A DNA stretch of 64,000 bases from Pigmentiphaga sp. GTDB taxonomy: Bacteria > Pseudomonadota > Gammaproteobacteria > Burkholderiales > Burkholderiaceae_B. Positions 28,377 to 36,460 of the stretch are shown piece by piece. Both the position numbers and the translations under genes were made by a program. Each line of letters opens with the position of its first letter. The first letter of the stretch is position 1. Under the pieces are notes generated by a model. It ran no database searches. It worked only from the letters and a program-made list of their open reading frames with translations, and was not told the DNA's origin. The DNA lies in contig JALOAI010000021.1 in NCBI GenBank assembly GCA_023228945.1, forward strand, positions 1-64,000, read 5' to 3'.

Positions 28377-29522
28377 ATGTCTACGCGCCCGAGTGCCGGC
28401 CTCTCCGCTTCCGGCGAGGCCGATCCTGGCAACACGCCGGCGGCGCCGGGCGCTCCTGCGGCCCGGGGCGCCGCCGCTCCGGCGGCAATGCCCCAACCCT
28501 TCACCGCGAGTTCCGGTGCGGTACCCTCCGTCTGGCTCACCACGGGAGAGCCGGCCGGCATCGGCCCTGAATTGTCGGTCCGCGCCGCGGTGCGGCATGC
28601 AGCTGGCGGGCCGGCGTCTGAGGGGGCTGTATCTGGCGGTGGCGAGGCCGTGCCGGGCGAGTTGGTGCTCGTGGGCGATCCCGGCCTGCTGAAGGCGCGG
28701 GCGGCGGCTGCCGGCGTGACCGATCTCGAAGCCCTGGCCGGCGTGCGCCTGCACCCGGTGCCCCTGGCCCGCCCGGCGGAGGCCGGGCGGCTCGATCCGG
28801 CCAACGCCCCCTACGTTCTGCAAACCCTGCAAGTCGCGGCCGATGCCGCGCTGGCGGGGCAGGCCGCGGCCATCGTCACCGCGCCCGTGCACAAGGGCGT
28901 GATCAACCAGGCGGGCGTGGCCTTTACCGGTCATACCGAATTCTTCCAGGAACACGCCGGCTGCGAGCGCGTGGTCATGATGCTGGCCGGCGGCGGCTTG
29001 CGCGTGGCACTGGCCACCACGCACTTGCCACTGCGCGCGGTGGCCGATGCCCTTACCCGCGAGCGCCTGCGACAGGTGCTGGCCATCCTGCATGCCTCTC
29101 TGCGGCAGTCGTTCGGCCTGCCGCAGCCGCGCATCGCCGTGTGCGGCCTCAATCCGCACGCGGGCGAGGGTGGCCACCTGGGACAAGAAGAAATCACCGT
29201 CATCGAACCCGTGCTGGCCGAGCTGCGTGCCCAGGGCATGGCGCTCGACGGCCCCTTGCCCGCCGATACGCTGTTCGTGCCCGACCACGTCGCCCGCTAC
29301 GACGCCGTGCTGGCGATGTACCACGACCAGGGCCTGCCGGTGCTCAAGCACGCGAGCTTTGGCCATGGCGTGAACATCACGCTGGGCTTGCCTTACCTAC
29401 GGACTTCGGTCGATCACGGCACCGCGCTGGATCTGGCTGGCCGGGGCCTGGCCAATCCGCAGAGCTTGTTCGAGGCGCTCGATCTCGCGTTCGCTCTGGC
29501 GGGCCGGCGCGTGGCCGCTTAA
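28377..29522 (+). CDS. pdxA: 4-hydroxythreonine-4-phosphate dehydrogenase
   Basis: A pyridoxal 5'-phosphate biosynthesis enzyme of up to 381 residues. [15 protein letters not shown] opens the domain. The metal-binding histidines sit in [20 protein letters not shown] and [10 protein letters not shown]. The first ~50 residues are an unusual Ala/Pro/Gly-rich extension; an ATG at 28488 (residue 38) may be the real start. It follows surA after nine bases. rsmA (ksgA), often the next gene, is absent. Confidence 0.92.
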   Translation: MSTRPSAGLSASGEADPGNTPAAPGAPAARGAAAPAAMPQPFTASSGAVPSVWLTTGEPAGIGPELSVRAAVRHAAGGPASEGAVSGGGEAVPGELVLVGDPGLLKARAAAAGVTDLEALAGVRLHPVPLARPAEAGRLDPANAPYVLQTLQVAADAALAGQAAAIVTAPVHKGVINQAGVAFTGHTEFFQEHAGCERVVMMLAGGGLRVALATTHLPLRAVADALTRERLRQVLAILHASLRQSFGLPQPRIAVCGLNPHAGEGGHLGQEEITVIEPVLAELRAQGMALDGPLPADTLFVPDHVARYDAVLAMYHDQGLPVLKHASFGHGVNITLGLPYLRTSVDHGTALDLAGRGLANPQSLFEALDLAFALAGRRVAA

Positions 29523-29838
29523 TCTGATCACGAGCCCAAGCGCAAGCCGCGTCGTTCATGGCGAGCTCAGCGAAGCCACATCTGCTGGAGCCGGAGGCTC
29601 CCCCGACCACGCATCCAGCGCAGGCGTCACCGCCAGGTGAAGCCAAGCGAGATCAAGCTCCCTCTGAAGCCGAAGGCTTCCCCAGGTGGTGGCGACGAGC
29701 ACCAGCCGGGCTGGTGCTCGTCAATGGTGGCGGAGAAGCTTCGGCCGGGAGGCCAGGGTTCTTCACTGGTTTCCTTTCGCGTTCACAGGCCGTAGACTTT
29801 CTCGCCACGGGTTTGCGCCTACGTCTGGAGGGTTTCTC
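29523..29838. other. Intergenic region with several hairpins
   Basis: No gene is seen between pdxA and the cytochrome. Short stems occur at about 29586-29602 (GGAGCC...GGCTCC) and 29667-29681 (GAAGCC...GGCTTC), and a strong one at 29694-29722. Part is probably the pdxA terminator and part the cytochrome leader. A possible Shine-Dalgarno (TGGAGGG) precedes 29839. Confidence 0.4.
29694..29722. terminator. Hairpin after pdxA
   Basis: GACGAGCACCAGCC (29694-29707) pairs perfectly with GGCTGGTGCTCGTC (29709-29722). In practice this gives a 12-13 bp stem with a short loop. It lacks a T-run. Confidence 0.5.
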
Positions 29839-30666
29839 ATGAATACCGCATTGCGACATCTGGCCACGGGCATGGTCGCGGGCTGCTGTTGGCTGGCGGC
29901 CGCCAATGCCGCTGAACTGCATCTCGAACTGGCGCCCGGCGAGGTGCAAAGCCTTTCCACCGAACAATTGCTTGCCCGCCCCGACGTGCAAACGATCTCG
30001 ATTCCCGAAGACGTGGCGTACAAGCGCGCCATGACCTATCGCGCGGTGCCCATGGCGGCGCTGCTGGCGGGCGTGGTGCCGGCCACGCCGGTGCAGATGG
30101 TTGCGCTCGATGGTTTCGTCGCCGAGCTCGACAGCACGCCGCTGCTCAACACCAGCCCCGGCGCCGCGCGGGCCTGGCTGGCCATCGAGGAGCCGGGCGA
30201 ACCCTGGCCCGCCCTGGGGCCCGATCGGCCCAGCGCCGGGCCTTTCTATATGGTCTGGACCCAGCCCGAGGCCAGCGGCATCCGGCCCGAGCAATGGCCT
30301 TATCAAACGGCGGAGGTGCGCATTACCACCTCGCTGGCCGAGCGTTTTCCGGCGATGCCGCCGGCGGCCACGGCCGACGACACCGTGCAGCGAGGCTGGA
30401 AAGCCTTCCAGGTGCATTGCGTGGTGTGCCACACCGTGAACCGCCAGGGCGCGGCCGCGATGGGCCCCGATCTCAATGTGCCGCACAATCCCACCGAGTA
30501 CTTCGCCGGCGACTTCCTGCGCCAATACATTCGCGATCCGGCCGCGCTGCGCCATTGGCCGCAGGGCACCATGCCGGCGTTCGACGCGAACATCCTGCCC
30601 GACGATGAGCTGGACGATTTGTTGGCTTATTTAAAGCATATGGCGGGGCGCAAGGTCATGCCCTAG
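29839..30666 (+). CDS. Periplasmic c-type cytochrome
   Basis: A 275-residue protein with a signal peptide (MNTALRHLATGMVAGCCWLAAANA). The N-terminal ~170 residues have the flavour of a molybdopterin-enzyme-like or copper-protein-like beta domain: LHLELAPGEVQSLSTEQLLARPDV and AMTYRAVPMAALL. The C-terminal ~90 residues are a class I cytochrome c domain with heme motif CVVCH (about 195-199) and a likely axial Met in GTMPAFD. It is a periplasmic electron carrier or the heme subunit of an oxidoreductase whose partner is not next door. Confidence 0.75.
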   Translation: MNTALRHLATGMVAGCCWLAAANAAELHLELAPGEVQSLSTEQLLARPDVQTISIPEDVAYKRAMTYRAVPMAALLAGVVPATPVQMVALDGFVAELDSTPLLNTSPGAARAWLAIEEPGEPWPALGPDRPSAGPFYMVWTQPEASGIRPEQWPYQTAEVRITTSLAERFPAMPPAATADDTVQRGWKAFQVHCVVCHTVNRQGAAAMGPDLNVPHNPTEYFAGDFLRQYIRDPAALRHWPQGTMPAFDANILPDDELDDLLAYLKHMAGRKVMP

Positions 30667-30727
30667 CTGCGTGGCTGGTACCAAGGTTTACGGAACATGG
30701 CGTGTGTTGGCATCAAATGGGTTTGCG

Positions 30728-31066
30728 ATGGAACTGATTGAATGGGACGACTTCACGAAGGTGGAGCTACGGGTGGGCCGCGTGGTGGCGGCCGAGCCGT
30801 TCCCCGAGGCGCGTCGACCGGCCTATAGGCTGCAGGTTGATTTTGGCGAGGAAATCGGCGTTCGCAAGTCCAGCGCCCAGATCACAGCGCTATACAGCCC
30901 GCAATCGCTGGTGGGTAAGCTGGTGGTCGCCGTGGTCAACTTTCCGCCGAAGCAGATTGGCCCCATGATGTCGGAGTGTCTCGTGACGGGTTTCCATGAT
31001 GCCGGCGGACGCGTGTCGCTGTGCGTCCCCGAACACGAGGTGCCCTTGGGCACTCGTTTGTTATAA
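30728..31066 (+). CDS. csaA: tRNA-binding domain protein CsaA
   Basis: A 112-residue protein made of a single tRNA-binding OB fold: [35 protein letters not shown] and [33 protein letters not shown]. The family is described as a secretion-related chaperone and tRNA binder. The ATG at 30728 is chosen over an unconserved 19-residue extension. Its stop overlaps the end of convergent pyrE by six bases. Confidence 0.9.
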   Translation: MELIEWDDFTKVELRVGRVVAAEPFPEARRPAYRLQVDFGEEIGVRKSSAQITALYSPQSLVGKLVVAVVNFPPKQIGPMMSECLVTGFHDAGGRVSLCVPEHEVPLGTRLL

Positions 31067-31756
31067 GCCCGTCCCCGCACTGGCGCCCGTGACGCCATAC
31101 CGCGCCCGATAATCCAGAATGGCCTGCTGATGCGGCGCCACCGCGCCGGCGGTATCGGAGGCCGCCAGCGCCAGGATGTCGGTGAGCGAGGCGATGCTGA
31201 TCACCGGCATGCCGTAGCGCTGTTCCACCTCCTGCACGGCCGAGAGCGGCGAGAGCTCGCCGTTCTGGCCCGCGCGTTCCATGCGGTCCAGCGCGATCAG
31301 CACGGCGGCCGGCTCGGCGCCCGCGGCGCGGATGATGTCCACCGACTCGCGCACCGAGGTGCCGGCGGTGATCACGTCGTCGATGATCACCACCTTGCCC
31401 GCCAGCGGCGCGCCCACCAGGGTGCCGCCTTCGCCGTGATCCTTGGCTTCCTTGCGATTGAAGGCAAAGGCCGTATCCCGGCCCATGCCCGCCAGGGCAA
31501 CGGCCGTGGCGCTGGCCAGCGGGATACCCTTGTAGGCGGGGCCGAACAGCATGTCGAAGGCCACGCCGCTGCCCAGCAGCGTATTGGCGTAGAAGCCGGC
31601 CAACTGGCCGAGCGAGCCGCCGTGATGGAACAGGCCGGCATTGAAGAAGTACGGACTGATGCGGCCCGATTTGGTGGTGAAACTGCCAAAGCGCAGCACG
31701 CCTTGGTCGATGGCGAAGCGCACGAAGTCAGTGCGCAAGGAAGAGGAGGCGGTCAT
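31061..31756 (-). CDS. pyrE: Orotate phosphoribosyltransferase
   Basis: A 231-residue pyrimidine biosynthesis enzyme converting orotate and PRPP to [32 protein letters not shown] and the PRPP-binding [17 protein letters not shown] are diagnostic. The length fits the family. It is divergent from xthA with a very short intergenic space and convergent with csaA. Confidence 0.95.
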   Translation of the reverse strand: MTASSSLRTDFVRFAIDQGVLRFGSFTTKSGRISPYFFNAGLFHHGGSLGQLAGFYANTLLGSGVAFDMLFGPAYKGIPLASATAVALAGMGRDTAFAFNRKEAKDHGEGGTLVGAPLAGKVVIIDDVITAGTSVRESVDIIRAAGAEPAAVLIALDRMERAGQNGELSPLSAVQEVEQRYGMPVISIASLTDILALAASDTAGAVAPHQQAILDYRARYGVTGASAGTGL

Positions 31757-31809
31757 GTGAGGCCCGGCTTGCTATGATCGGGGCCGCCATTGTATCCGGG
31801 AGGCCCCAC

Positions 31810-32592
31810 GTGCTGCGTATCGTTTCGCTCAATCTCAACGGCATCCGTTCGGCGGTACGCAAAGGCGTGCTGCCCTGGATCGTCGACCAGCAGGCCGATT
31901 TCATCTGTTTGCAGGAACTCAAGGCCCAGGATGCCGACCTGACGGACGAAATGCGCCGTCCCGAAGGCTACGAAGGGTATTTCCATTACGCCGACAAAAA
32001 AGGCTACAGCGGCGTCGGCATCTATACCCGTCACCAACCCAACAAGGTGATCGAGGGACTGGGCGTGCCCGAGATCGATGCCGAAGGCCGCTACCTCGAG
32101 CTGGTCTACGACCGCCTGGCCGTCATTTCCCTCTATCTGCCTTCGGGCTCCAGCGGCGATCACCGTCAGGCGGCCAAGTTCGAGTTCATGGAGCACTTCT
32201 ACGGCCATCTTGCCGAGCTGGCCCGGCGCGGCTGCGAGGTGGTGCTGTGCGGCGACTGGAATATCGCCCACCACGAGATCGACCTCAAGAATTGGAAAGG
32301 CAACCTCAAGAACAGCGGTTTCCTGCCCGAAGAACGGGCCTGGCTCACCAAGGTGATCTCGGAACTGGGCTGGGTCGACGTGTACCGCAGCCTGTACCCC
32401 ACCGCCGAAGGCGAGGCCTACACCTGGTGGAGCAACCGCGGCCAGGCCTGGGCCAAGAACGTGGGCTGGCGTATCGATTACCAGATCGCCACGCCGGGCA
32501 TCGCCGCCACGGCGCAGCGCGCCTCGGTGTATAAGGACGAGCGCTTCAGCGACCATGCGCCGCTGACGGTGGAGTACGACGCGGTGCTGTGA
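31810..32592 (+). CDS. xthA: Exodeoxyribonuclease III
   Basis: A 260-residue AP endonuclease/3' exonuclease. The GTG at 31810 is the likely start, behind GGGAGG (about 31797-31802), giving the canonical MLRIVSLNLNGIRSA; an ATG 12 codons upstream is less likely. Catalytic motifs LQELKAQ, GDWNIAHHEIDLKNW, WRIDYQIATP and SDHAPL are intact. It works in base excision repair. It is divergent from pyrE. Confidence 0.93.
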   Translation: MLRIVSLNLNGIRSAVRKGVLPWIVDQQADFICLQELKAQDADLTDEMRRPEGYEGYFHYADKKGYSGVGIYTRHQPNKVIEGLGVPEIDAEGRYLELVYDRLAVISLYLPSGSSGDHRQAAKFEFMEHFYGHLAELARRGCEVVLCGDWNIAHHEIDLKNWKGNLKNSGFLPEERAWLTKVISELGWVDVYRSLYPTAEGEAYTWWSNRGQAWAKNVGWRIDYQIATPGIAATAQRASVYKDERFSDHAPLTVEYDAVL

Positions 32593-32668
32593 GCGCGTCC
32601 TTGACGCGTCCCAAACACGGCAAACCCGTTGTGGTCGAGCGGGTGATTTGGTAATCTAACCATCTAAA

Positions 32669-32680
32669 TCAACTAGTTGA
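32669..32680. promoter_or_regulatory. Possible Phd operator
   Basis: TCAACTAGTTGA is a perfect 12-base palindrome 10 bases before the antitoxin start, a fitting place for an autoregulatory Phd-type repressor site. Confidence 0.45.
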
Positions 32681-32690
32681 AAACAGCGTG

Positions 32691-32936
32691 ATGCGCGAGA
32701 TTCAGACCACTGAAGCCAAGGCTCACCTCACTCAGCTACTGGACGCGGTGGAGCGTGGCGAGAGTTTCACTATTACCCGCCATGGGCGGCCGGTGGCGCG
32801 CCTGATTCCCGCTGCGGATCAGCGCCGGGCCGAGATCGAGAAAACCATGGCGCAAATTGCCGCGTTTCGTCCGACCATGCCGTCCCTCTCCTTGGCGGAA
32901 ATCCAGAAGGGCCGTCACGAAGGGCACGGCGTCTGA
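32691..32936 (+). CDS. Phd/YefM-type antitoxin
   Basis: An 81-residue antitoxin. The N-terminal MREIQTTEAKAHLTQLLDAVERGESFTITRHGRPVARLIP is the classic Phd DNA-binding fold. The C-terminal half is hydrophilic and presumably neutralises the toxin. A GTG codon directly before the ATG is an alternative start. Its TGA overlaps the toxin ATG by one base (TGATG). The pair resembles known Phd/VapC-type modules. A decayed copy lies at 34535. Confidence 0.88.
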   Translation: MREIQTTEAKAHLTQLLDAVERGESFTITRHGRPVARLIPAADQRRAEIEKTMAQIAAFRPTMPSLSLAEIQKGRHEGHGV

Positions 32937-33343
32937 TGGCCTTTGTCGTCGATGCTTCGGTAACAGCCACGTGGCTGTTACCCGACGAATCCTCGGCGGT
33001 CGCACAGGCGGCATACGCCCGGCTACCGTATGAGGAGGCTCTGGTACCGCACCTATGGTGGTTCGAGATGCGGAATATCTTTCTTTCCGCCGAACGGCGT
33101 GGACGCCTGGACGCCGTGAGCAGCAACCGAGCGCTGGCCTTGCTTGCCGGATTGCCGATCCAACTTGACCATATGGCCGACAGCGCCAGTGTGATGGAGC
33201 TGGGACGTAAGCATAAGCTGACGTCCTACGATGCGGCTTATCTGGAACTGGCGCTGCGCGAAGCTCTGCCGCTGGCGACCTTGGACCGGACGTTGGCGCG
33301 GGCGGCGCAAGCCGAAGGAGTCGTATTGATCGAGGGCGATTAA
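32936..33343 (+). CDS. VapC-like PIN-domain toxin
   Basis: A 135-residue PIN ribonuclease. Catalytic acidic residues are in VVDASV (Asp6), WWFEMRN (Glu44), SYDAAY (Asp99) and TLDRTL (Asp117), so it appears active. VapC toxins cleave tRNA or rRNA. It is translationally coupled to the Phd-type antitoxin. The 17-base gap to yjbQ suggests one transcript of three genes. An internally deleted copy lies at 34653. Confidence 0.88.
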   Translation: MAFVVDASVTATWLLPDESSAVAQAAYARLPYEEALVPHLWWFEMRNIFLSAERRGRLDAVSSNRALALLAGLPIQLDHMADSASVMELGRKHKLTSYDAAYLELALREALPLATLDRTLARAAQAEGVVLIEGD

Positions 33344-33360
33344 GCCCGGGGAGGCCAAGC

Positions 33361-33795
33361 ATGGCTCCAAAGTCCGCCCAAGTCGTACAAGAACAGATCG
33401 TCGTCGCCACTCGTGGTCGCGGACTTGTCGACGTCACCGCGCCCCTGGAGGCGTTCGCGGCATCAAGCGGCCTCAGCTACGGTGTGATCACGGTTTTTGT
33501 TCAGCACACCAGCGCGTCGCTGCTCATCACCGAGAATGCTGATCCCGACGTGCACCGCGATCTCGAGACTCTATTCCAGCGCCTGGCACCCGATGGGGAT
33601 ACTGCGTTCCGACATCGGGCGGAAGGCCCGGATGATATGGCGGCGCATGCGCGCAGCGCCCTAACCGCCACCAGTTTATCCATACCCTTGGTGAATGGCC
33701 GGTTGGGCCTGGGAACCTGGCAAGGCGTGTATTTGTGGGAGCACCGGACGAGTGCGCATCGTCGGCATCTGGTGTTCACGCTGGTGGGGGCGTGA
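33361..33795 (+). CDS. YjbQ family protein (UPF0047)
   Basis: A 144-residue protein of the YjbQ/UPF0047 family. The signature VFVQHTSASLLITENADPDVHRDLE and the C-terminal SIPLVNGRLGLGTWQGVYLWEH are intact. Some members show weak thiamine phosphate synthase activity, but the physiological role is unknown. It follows the PIN toxin after 17 bases on the same strand. A near copy broken by one nonsense codon lies at 34885. Confidence 0.9.
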   Translation: MAPKSAQVVQEQIVVATRGRGLVDVTAPLEAFAASSGLSYGVITVFVQHTSASLLITENADPDVHRDLETLFQRLAPDGDTAFRHRAEGPDDMAAHARSALTATSLSIPLVNGRLGLGTWQGVYLWEHRTSAHRRHLVFTLVGA

Positions 33796-33811
33796 GGAAG
33801 GCTGCCCCTGG

Positions 33812-34069
33812 TCAGTCAACCCTATCCCCTGGCAGCGGCGGTACATCCGGCGCCTTATCCAGAAGCCTTGTCAGGGCGCCACGTTTGGTTGTTCCGGCAC
33901 GTGCTTGGAGGAAGTCGCTGGCCGTCTCCACGGCTCCGACCTTCTGCGCGACCGCTGACACGATCCATTGATTGAGCGACACGCCGTCTTCCATGGCGAG
34001 GCGCGCAGCCGCCTCCTTGAGCGACCGCGGCAGTTGTAGAGGATATTTGTAGCGCTGGGTCTGCGTCAT
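33812..34069 (-). CDS. HicB-like ribbon-helix-helix antitoxin
   Basis: An 85-residue protein. YPLQLPRSLKEAAARLAMEDGVSLNQWIVSAVAQKV is a ribbon-helix-helix of the kind in HicB antitoxins that lack the degraded-RNase half. The C-terminal part could bind the toxin. Its start overlaps the stop of the upstream PIN gene by four bases, so the toxin is read first. It is the likely antitoxin of that toxin. Confidence 0.75.
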   Translation of the reverse strand: MTQTQRYKYPLQLPRSLKEAAARLAMEDGVSLNQWIVSAVAQKVGAVETASDFLQARAGTTKRGALTRLLDKAPDVPPLPGDRVD

Positions 34070-34485
34070 GTGTGCAGTCTCCTGACGATTTCTCCGGGTG
34101 TTGCGATGATGACGCCCAGCTTGAGCGCCGGACGGAAGTCCTTGACGTTATGCGTCACGATGGCCTCGGCCTGTCCGTTCAGCGCAGCCTCCAGCACCAT
34201 CTCATCGGTGACATCGGATAACATGGGCCGAGTCCGAAACGAGATGTCGATGCCTTCAGACACAGCGGCGAGCGCACTCAGCACCGAAGCGACATCCTGC
34301 AGACTGTGGCCTGTTACCTTACGGGTTTCCTCCCGGCTAAGCACCGCCTCATACTCCAAGAACAGCGCCGTCGAGCAAAGCGGTGTCAGCGCGCCCTTAT
34401 CGACGAATCGCAGGAGCAGGTTGCTCGCTCCGGTGCGGCTTCGGAAGGCGGCCACGAGCACATTGGTGTCTAGAACCAGTCTCAT
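34066..34485 (-). CDS. PIN-domain toxin of a toxin-first module
   Basis: A 139-residue PIN-family protein starting MRLVLDTNVLVAAFRS (Asp6). Further acidic positions fall in FLEYEAVLSR, SDVTDEMVLEAAL and THNVKDFRPA. The annotated group is the 'putative toxin-antitoxin system toxin component, PIN family'. The ATG at 34485 is preferred to a TTG three codons earlier. It precedes its antitoxin in the operon, an order opposite to the neighbouring phd/vapC module. Confidence 0.8.
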   Translation of the reverse strand: MRLVLDTNVLVAAFRSRTGASNLLLRFVDKGALTPLCSTALFLEYEAVLSREETRKVTGHSLQDVASVLSALAAVSEGIDISFRTRPMLSDVTDEMVLEAALNGQAEAIVTHNVKDFRPALKLGVIIATPGEIVRRLHT

Positions 34486-34500
34486 GGCACACAATATATA

Positions 34501-34518
34501 GACATCTCATGAGATGTC
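34501..34518. promoter_or_regulatory. Operator palindrome of the PIN/HicB-like module
   Basis: GACATCTCATGAGATGTC is a perfect 18-base palindrome 16 bases before the PIN toxin start on the minus strand. Ribbon-helix-helix antitoxins bind such sites; the sequence also lies at the edge of the decayed phd copy. Confidence 0.55.
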
Positions 34519-34534
34519 AATGACTGTGAGAGAG

Positions 34535-34653
34535 ATGCGCGAGATCGGGACGATTGAAGCCAAGGCTCACCTCACCCGGTTGCTGGACGCGGTGGGGCGA
34601 GGTGGACGTTGACCGAAATTCAGGCGGCCCACCACGAGAGGCATAATCGCTGA
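34535..34653 (+). pseudogene. Decayed copy of the phd antitoxin
   Basis: This stretch matches the antitoxin at 32691: MREIGTIEAKAHLTRLLDAVGRG aligns with its start, then a large internal deletion joins to the C-terminal EIQ...ERHNR remnant. The first frame stops at 34610-34612 after 25 codons. The final TGATG overlap with the next gene is preserved, showing that the whole cassette was copied. Confidence 0.8.
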
Positions 34654-34870
34654 TGGCCCTTGTTGTAGACGCTTCGGTAACGGCCTCATGGCTGTTGCCC
34701 ATCCAGCTTGACCATATGACCGAGAGCGTCAGTGTGATGGAACTGGCGCGCAAGCATGAGTCGATCCCCTTATTTGGAGCTGCGCGAAACCTTGCCGTTG
34801 GCAACCTTAGATCGGCATTGGCGCAGGGGCTGCTGGTTGAGAGCATCTCGTTGATCAACGGCAACAGAGC
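34653..34870 (+). pseudogene. Decayed copy of the vapC toxin
   Basis: MALVVDASVTASWLLP matches the toxin at 32936, then the sequence jumps to IQLDHMTESVSVMELARKHE, skipping about 57 residues that include the second catalytic Glu. The join falls at near-identical bases (TTGCC[C/G]ATCCA), as expected for deletion between short repeats. A further 17-base loss then shifts the frame, so the last catalytic Asp positions are lost. It cannot make an active PIN nuclease. Confidence 0.85.
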
Positions 34871-34884
34871 CCGGGAGGTCAGGG

Positions 34885-35319
34885 ATGGCTCCAAAATCTA
34901 TCCAAGTCGTGCAAGGTCAGATAGTCGTTTCCACTCGCGGTCGTGAGTTGGTCGACATCACGGCGCCGCTGGTGGCGTTCGCGGCGTCCAGCGGCCTGAA
35001 CTGCGGTGTGATCACCGTATTCGTGCAGCACACCAGCGCCTCGCTGCTCATCACCGAGAACGCTGATCCCGACGTGCATCGCGATCTCGAAACCCTGTTC
35101 CGGCGCTTGGCCCCCGATGGCGATCCGGCGTTCCAGCACCGGGCCGAAGGCCCTGACGATATGGCGGCGCACGCGCGTAGCGTACTTACTGCGACCAGTT
35201 TATCGATACCTCTGGTACATGGCCGATTGGGGCTGGGGACGTGGTAAGGGGTGTATTTGTGGGAACAGAGAGTGCGAGGCCATCGGCGGCAGCTGGTATT
35301 GACGCTGGTGGGGGCTTGA
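34885..35319 (+). pseudogene. yjbQ copy broken by one nonsense codon
   Basis: Over its first 120 residues this copy differs from the intact protein at 33361 in about 13 positions. After GRLGLGTW the codon CAA has become TAA (35245-35247). Beyond it the frame is open to the original-length stop at 35317-35319 and still encodes GVYLWEQRVRGHRRQLVLTLVGA. The lost QGVYLWEH segment is a conserved part of the family. It may produce a 120-residue stub. Confidence 0.85.
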
Positions 35320-35420
35320 GCACCAGGGCACGGATCTTCCAAGAGTTCGGACCATCGCGGGCCCGACGCAGGCTTGCGTGATGGTGGCGCCCCTTGGCAT
35401 TAGAACGGATAGTGCCAACA

Positions 35421-36401
35421 TCAATCGGGCCTCACCTTCGCTGCAGTCACGACTTCCTTCCAGGTCGAAACCTCCTCGCGCAGACGGCGCTCGAAGGCAT
35501 CCGAGCGCAACACATCCAACTCGGCACCCAGTGCGGCGATGCGCTCGCTCACGGCATTCTCTTTGAGAACCTCGATAATGTCATCTTGGATATGCTCGAC
35601 GAGTTCGCGGGGTAGGCCTGCAGGCCCTACGATACCGTTCCAGTTTTTCATGGTGTAGCCTGGTACGCCGGCTTCCGAAACCGTCGGTACGTCGGGCATC
35701 AACGGCGAGCGTTGATCACCAGAGACTGCGAGGGCCTTGAGCCGGCCTGACTCCACATGGGGCAGAAGCGCAGAGATTGACGTCGAGAGGAGGGAGACGT
35801 TGCCAGCGATGAGGTCGGTCACTGCCGCGCCGTTCGATCGATAGGGAATATGCATGAGATCGATCCCTGCCATATGAGCAAACTTTGCCACCGCGAGATG
35901 GGGTGAACCACCATTTCCACTCGAGCCGTAGTTGAGTTTTCCAGGTTGTTCTTCGGCCAGAGCGATGAACTCCTGCAGGGTGTTTGCGGGGACGTCGGCA
36001 GGCACGCAGAAAGCGAACTGATTGAACGTGACATGTACGATAGGCGTGAAATCCCCCAACGGGTCGTAAGGCAGGTCGGGATAGACGGCCGCGTTGATTG
36101 CATGGTTGCTGGCCAGCATGCCGAGCGTGTAACCGTCGGCGGTACTTTGCGCGATAGCCCGTGTGCCCACCACGCCGCCAGCACCGGTGAGATTTTCCAC
36201 CACGATACTCTGTCCCCAGCGCTCCGCGAGTTTGTCGGCCAGAAGCCGTGCTGTGGCATCACTCACGGTGCCGGGTCCGTAGGGGACGATGAGGCGGACC
36301 TGTCTCGAAGGGTAGTCTGCCGCTGCGGCATCTCCAAGGGCAGCGAGTAATGAAAGAGAAGCTCCTGCGACAAGGATGGAACGTCGGAGTTGCGAATACA
36401 T
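35421..36401 (-). CDS. Bug/TctC-type periplasmic solute-binding protein
   Basis: A 326-residue receptor with signal peptide (MYSQLRRSILVAGASLSLLAALGDAAA) and motifs DYPSRQVRLIVPYGPG, VVENLTGAGGVVG, ADGYTLG and MHIPYRSNGAAVTD. AGGAG precedes the ATG at 36401. It is the last gene of a minus-strand cluster with two class III CoA-transferases and an acyl-CoA dehydrogenase, so it probably captures the acid that they activate and oxidise. No TctAB is nearby. Confidence 0.9.
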   Translation of the reverse strand: MYSQLRRSILVAGASLSLLAALGDAAAADYPSRQVRLIVPYGPGTVSDATARLLADKLAERWGQSIVVENLTGAGGVVGTRAIAQSTADGYTLGMLASNHAINAAVYPDLPYDPLGDFTPIVHVTFNQFAFCVPADVPANTLQEFIALAEEQPGKLNYGSSGNGGSPHLAVAKFAHMAGIDLMHIPYRSNGAAVTDLIAGNVSLLSTSISALLPHVESGRLKALAVSGDQRSPLMPDVPTVSEAGVPGYTMKNWNGIVGPAGLPRELVEHIQDDIIEVLKENAVSERIAALGAELDVLRSDAFERRLREEVSTWKEVVTAAKVRPD

Positions 36402-36460
36402 GAGGTGTGTCTCCTTTAAGTGGAAAGGCAAGATTCCGTGCGATCCTGCCTGTTGCCTGT

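Noticed and set aside
26907..29366. 819-residue open frame opposite surA and pdxA
   Set aside because: Shadow frame without signal peptide, Shine-Dalgarno or family motifs.
29523..29838. Possible REP-type or mobile repeat
   Set aside because: The short hairpins are not repeated elsewhere in the window as far as I can see.
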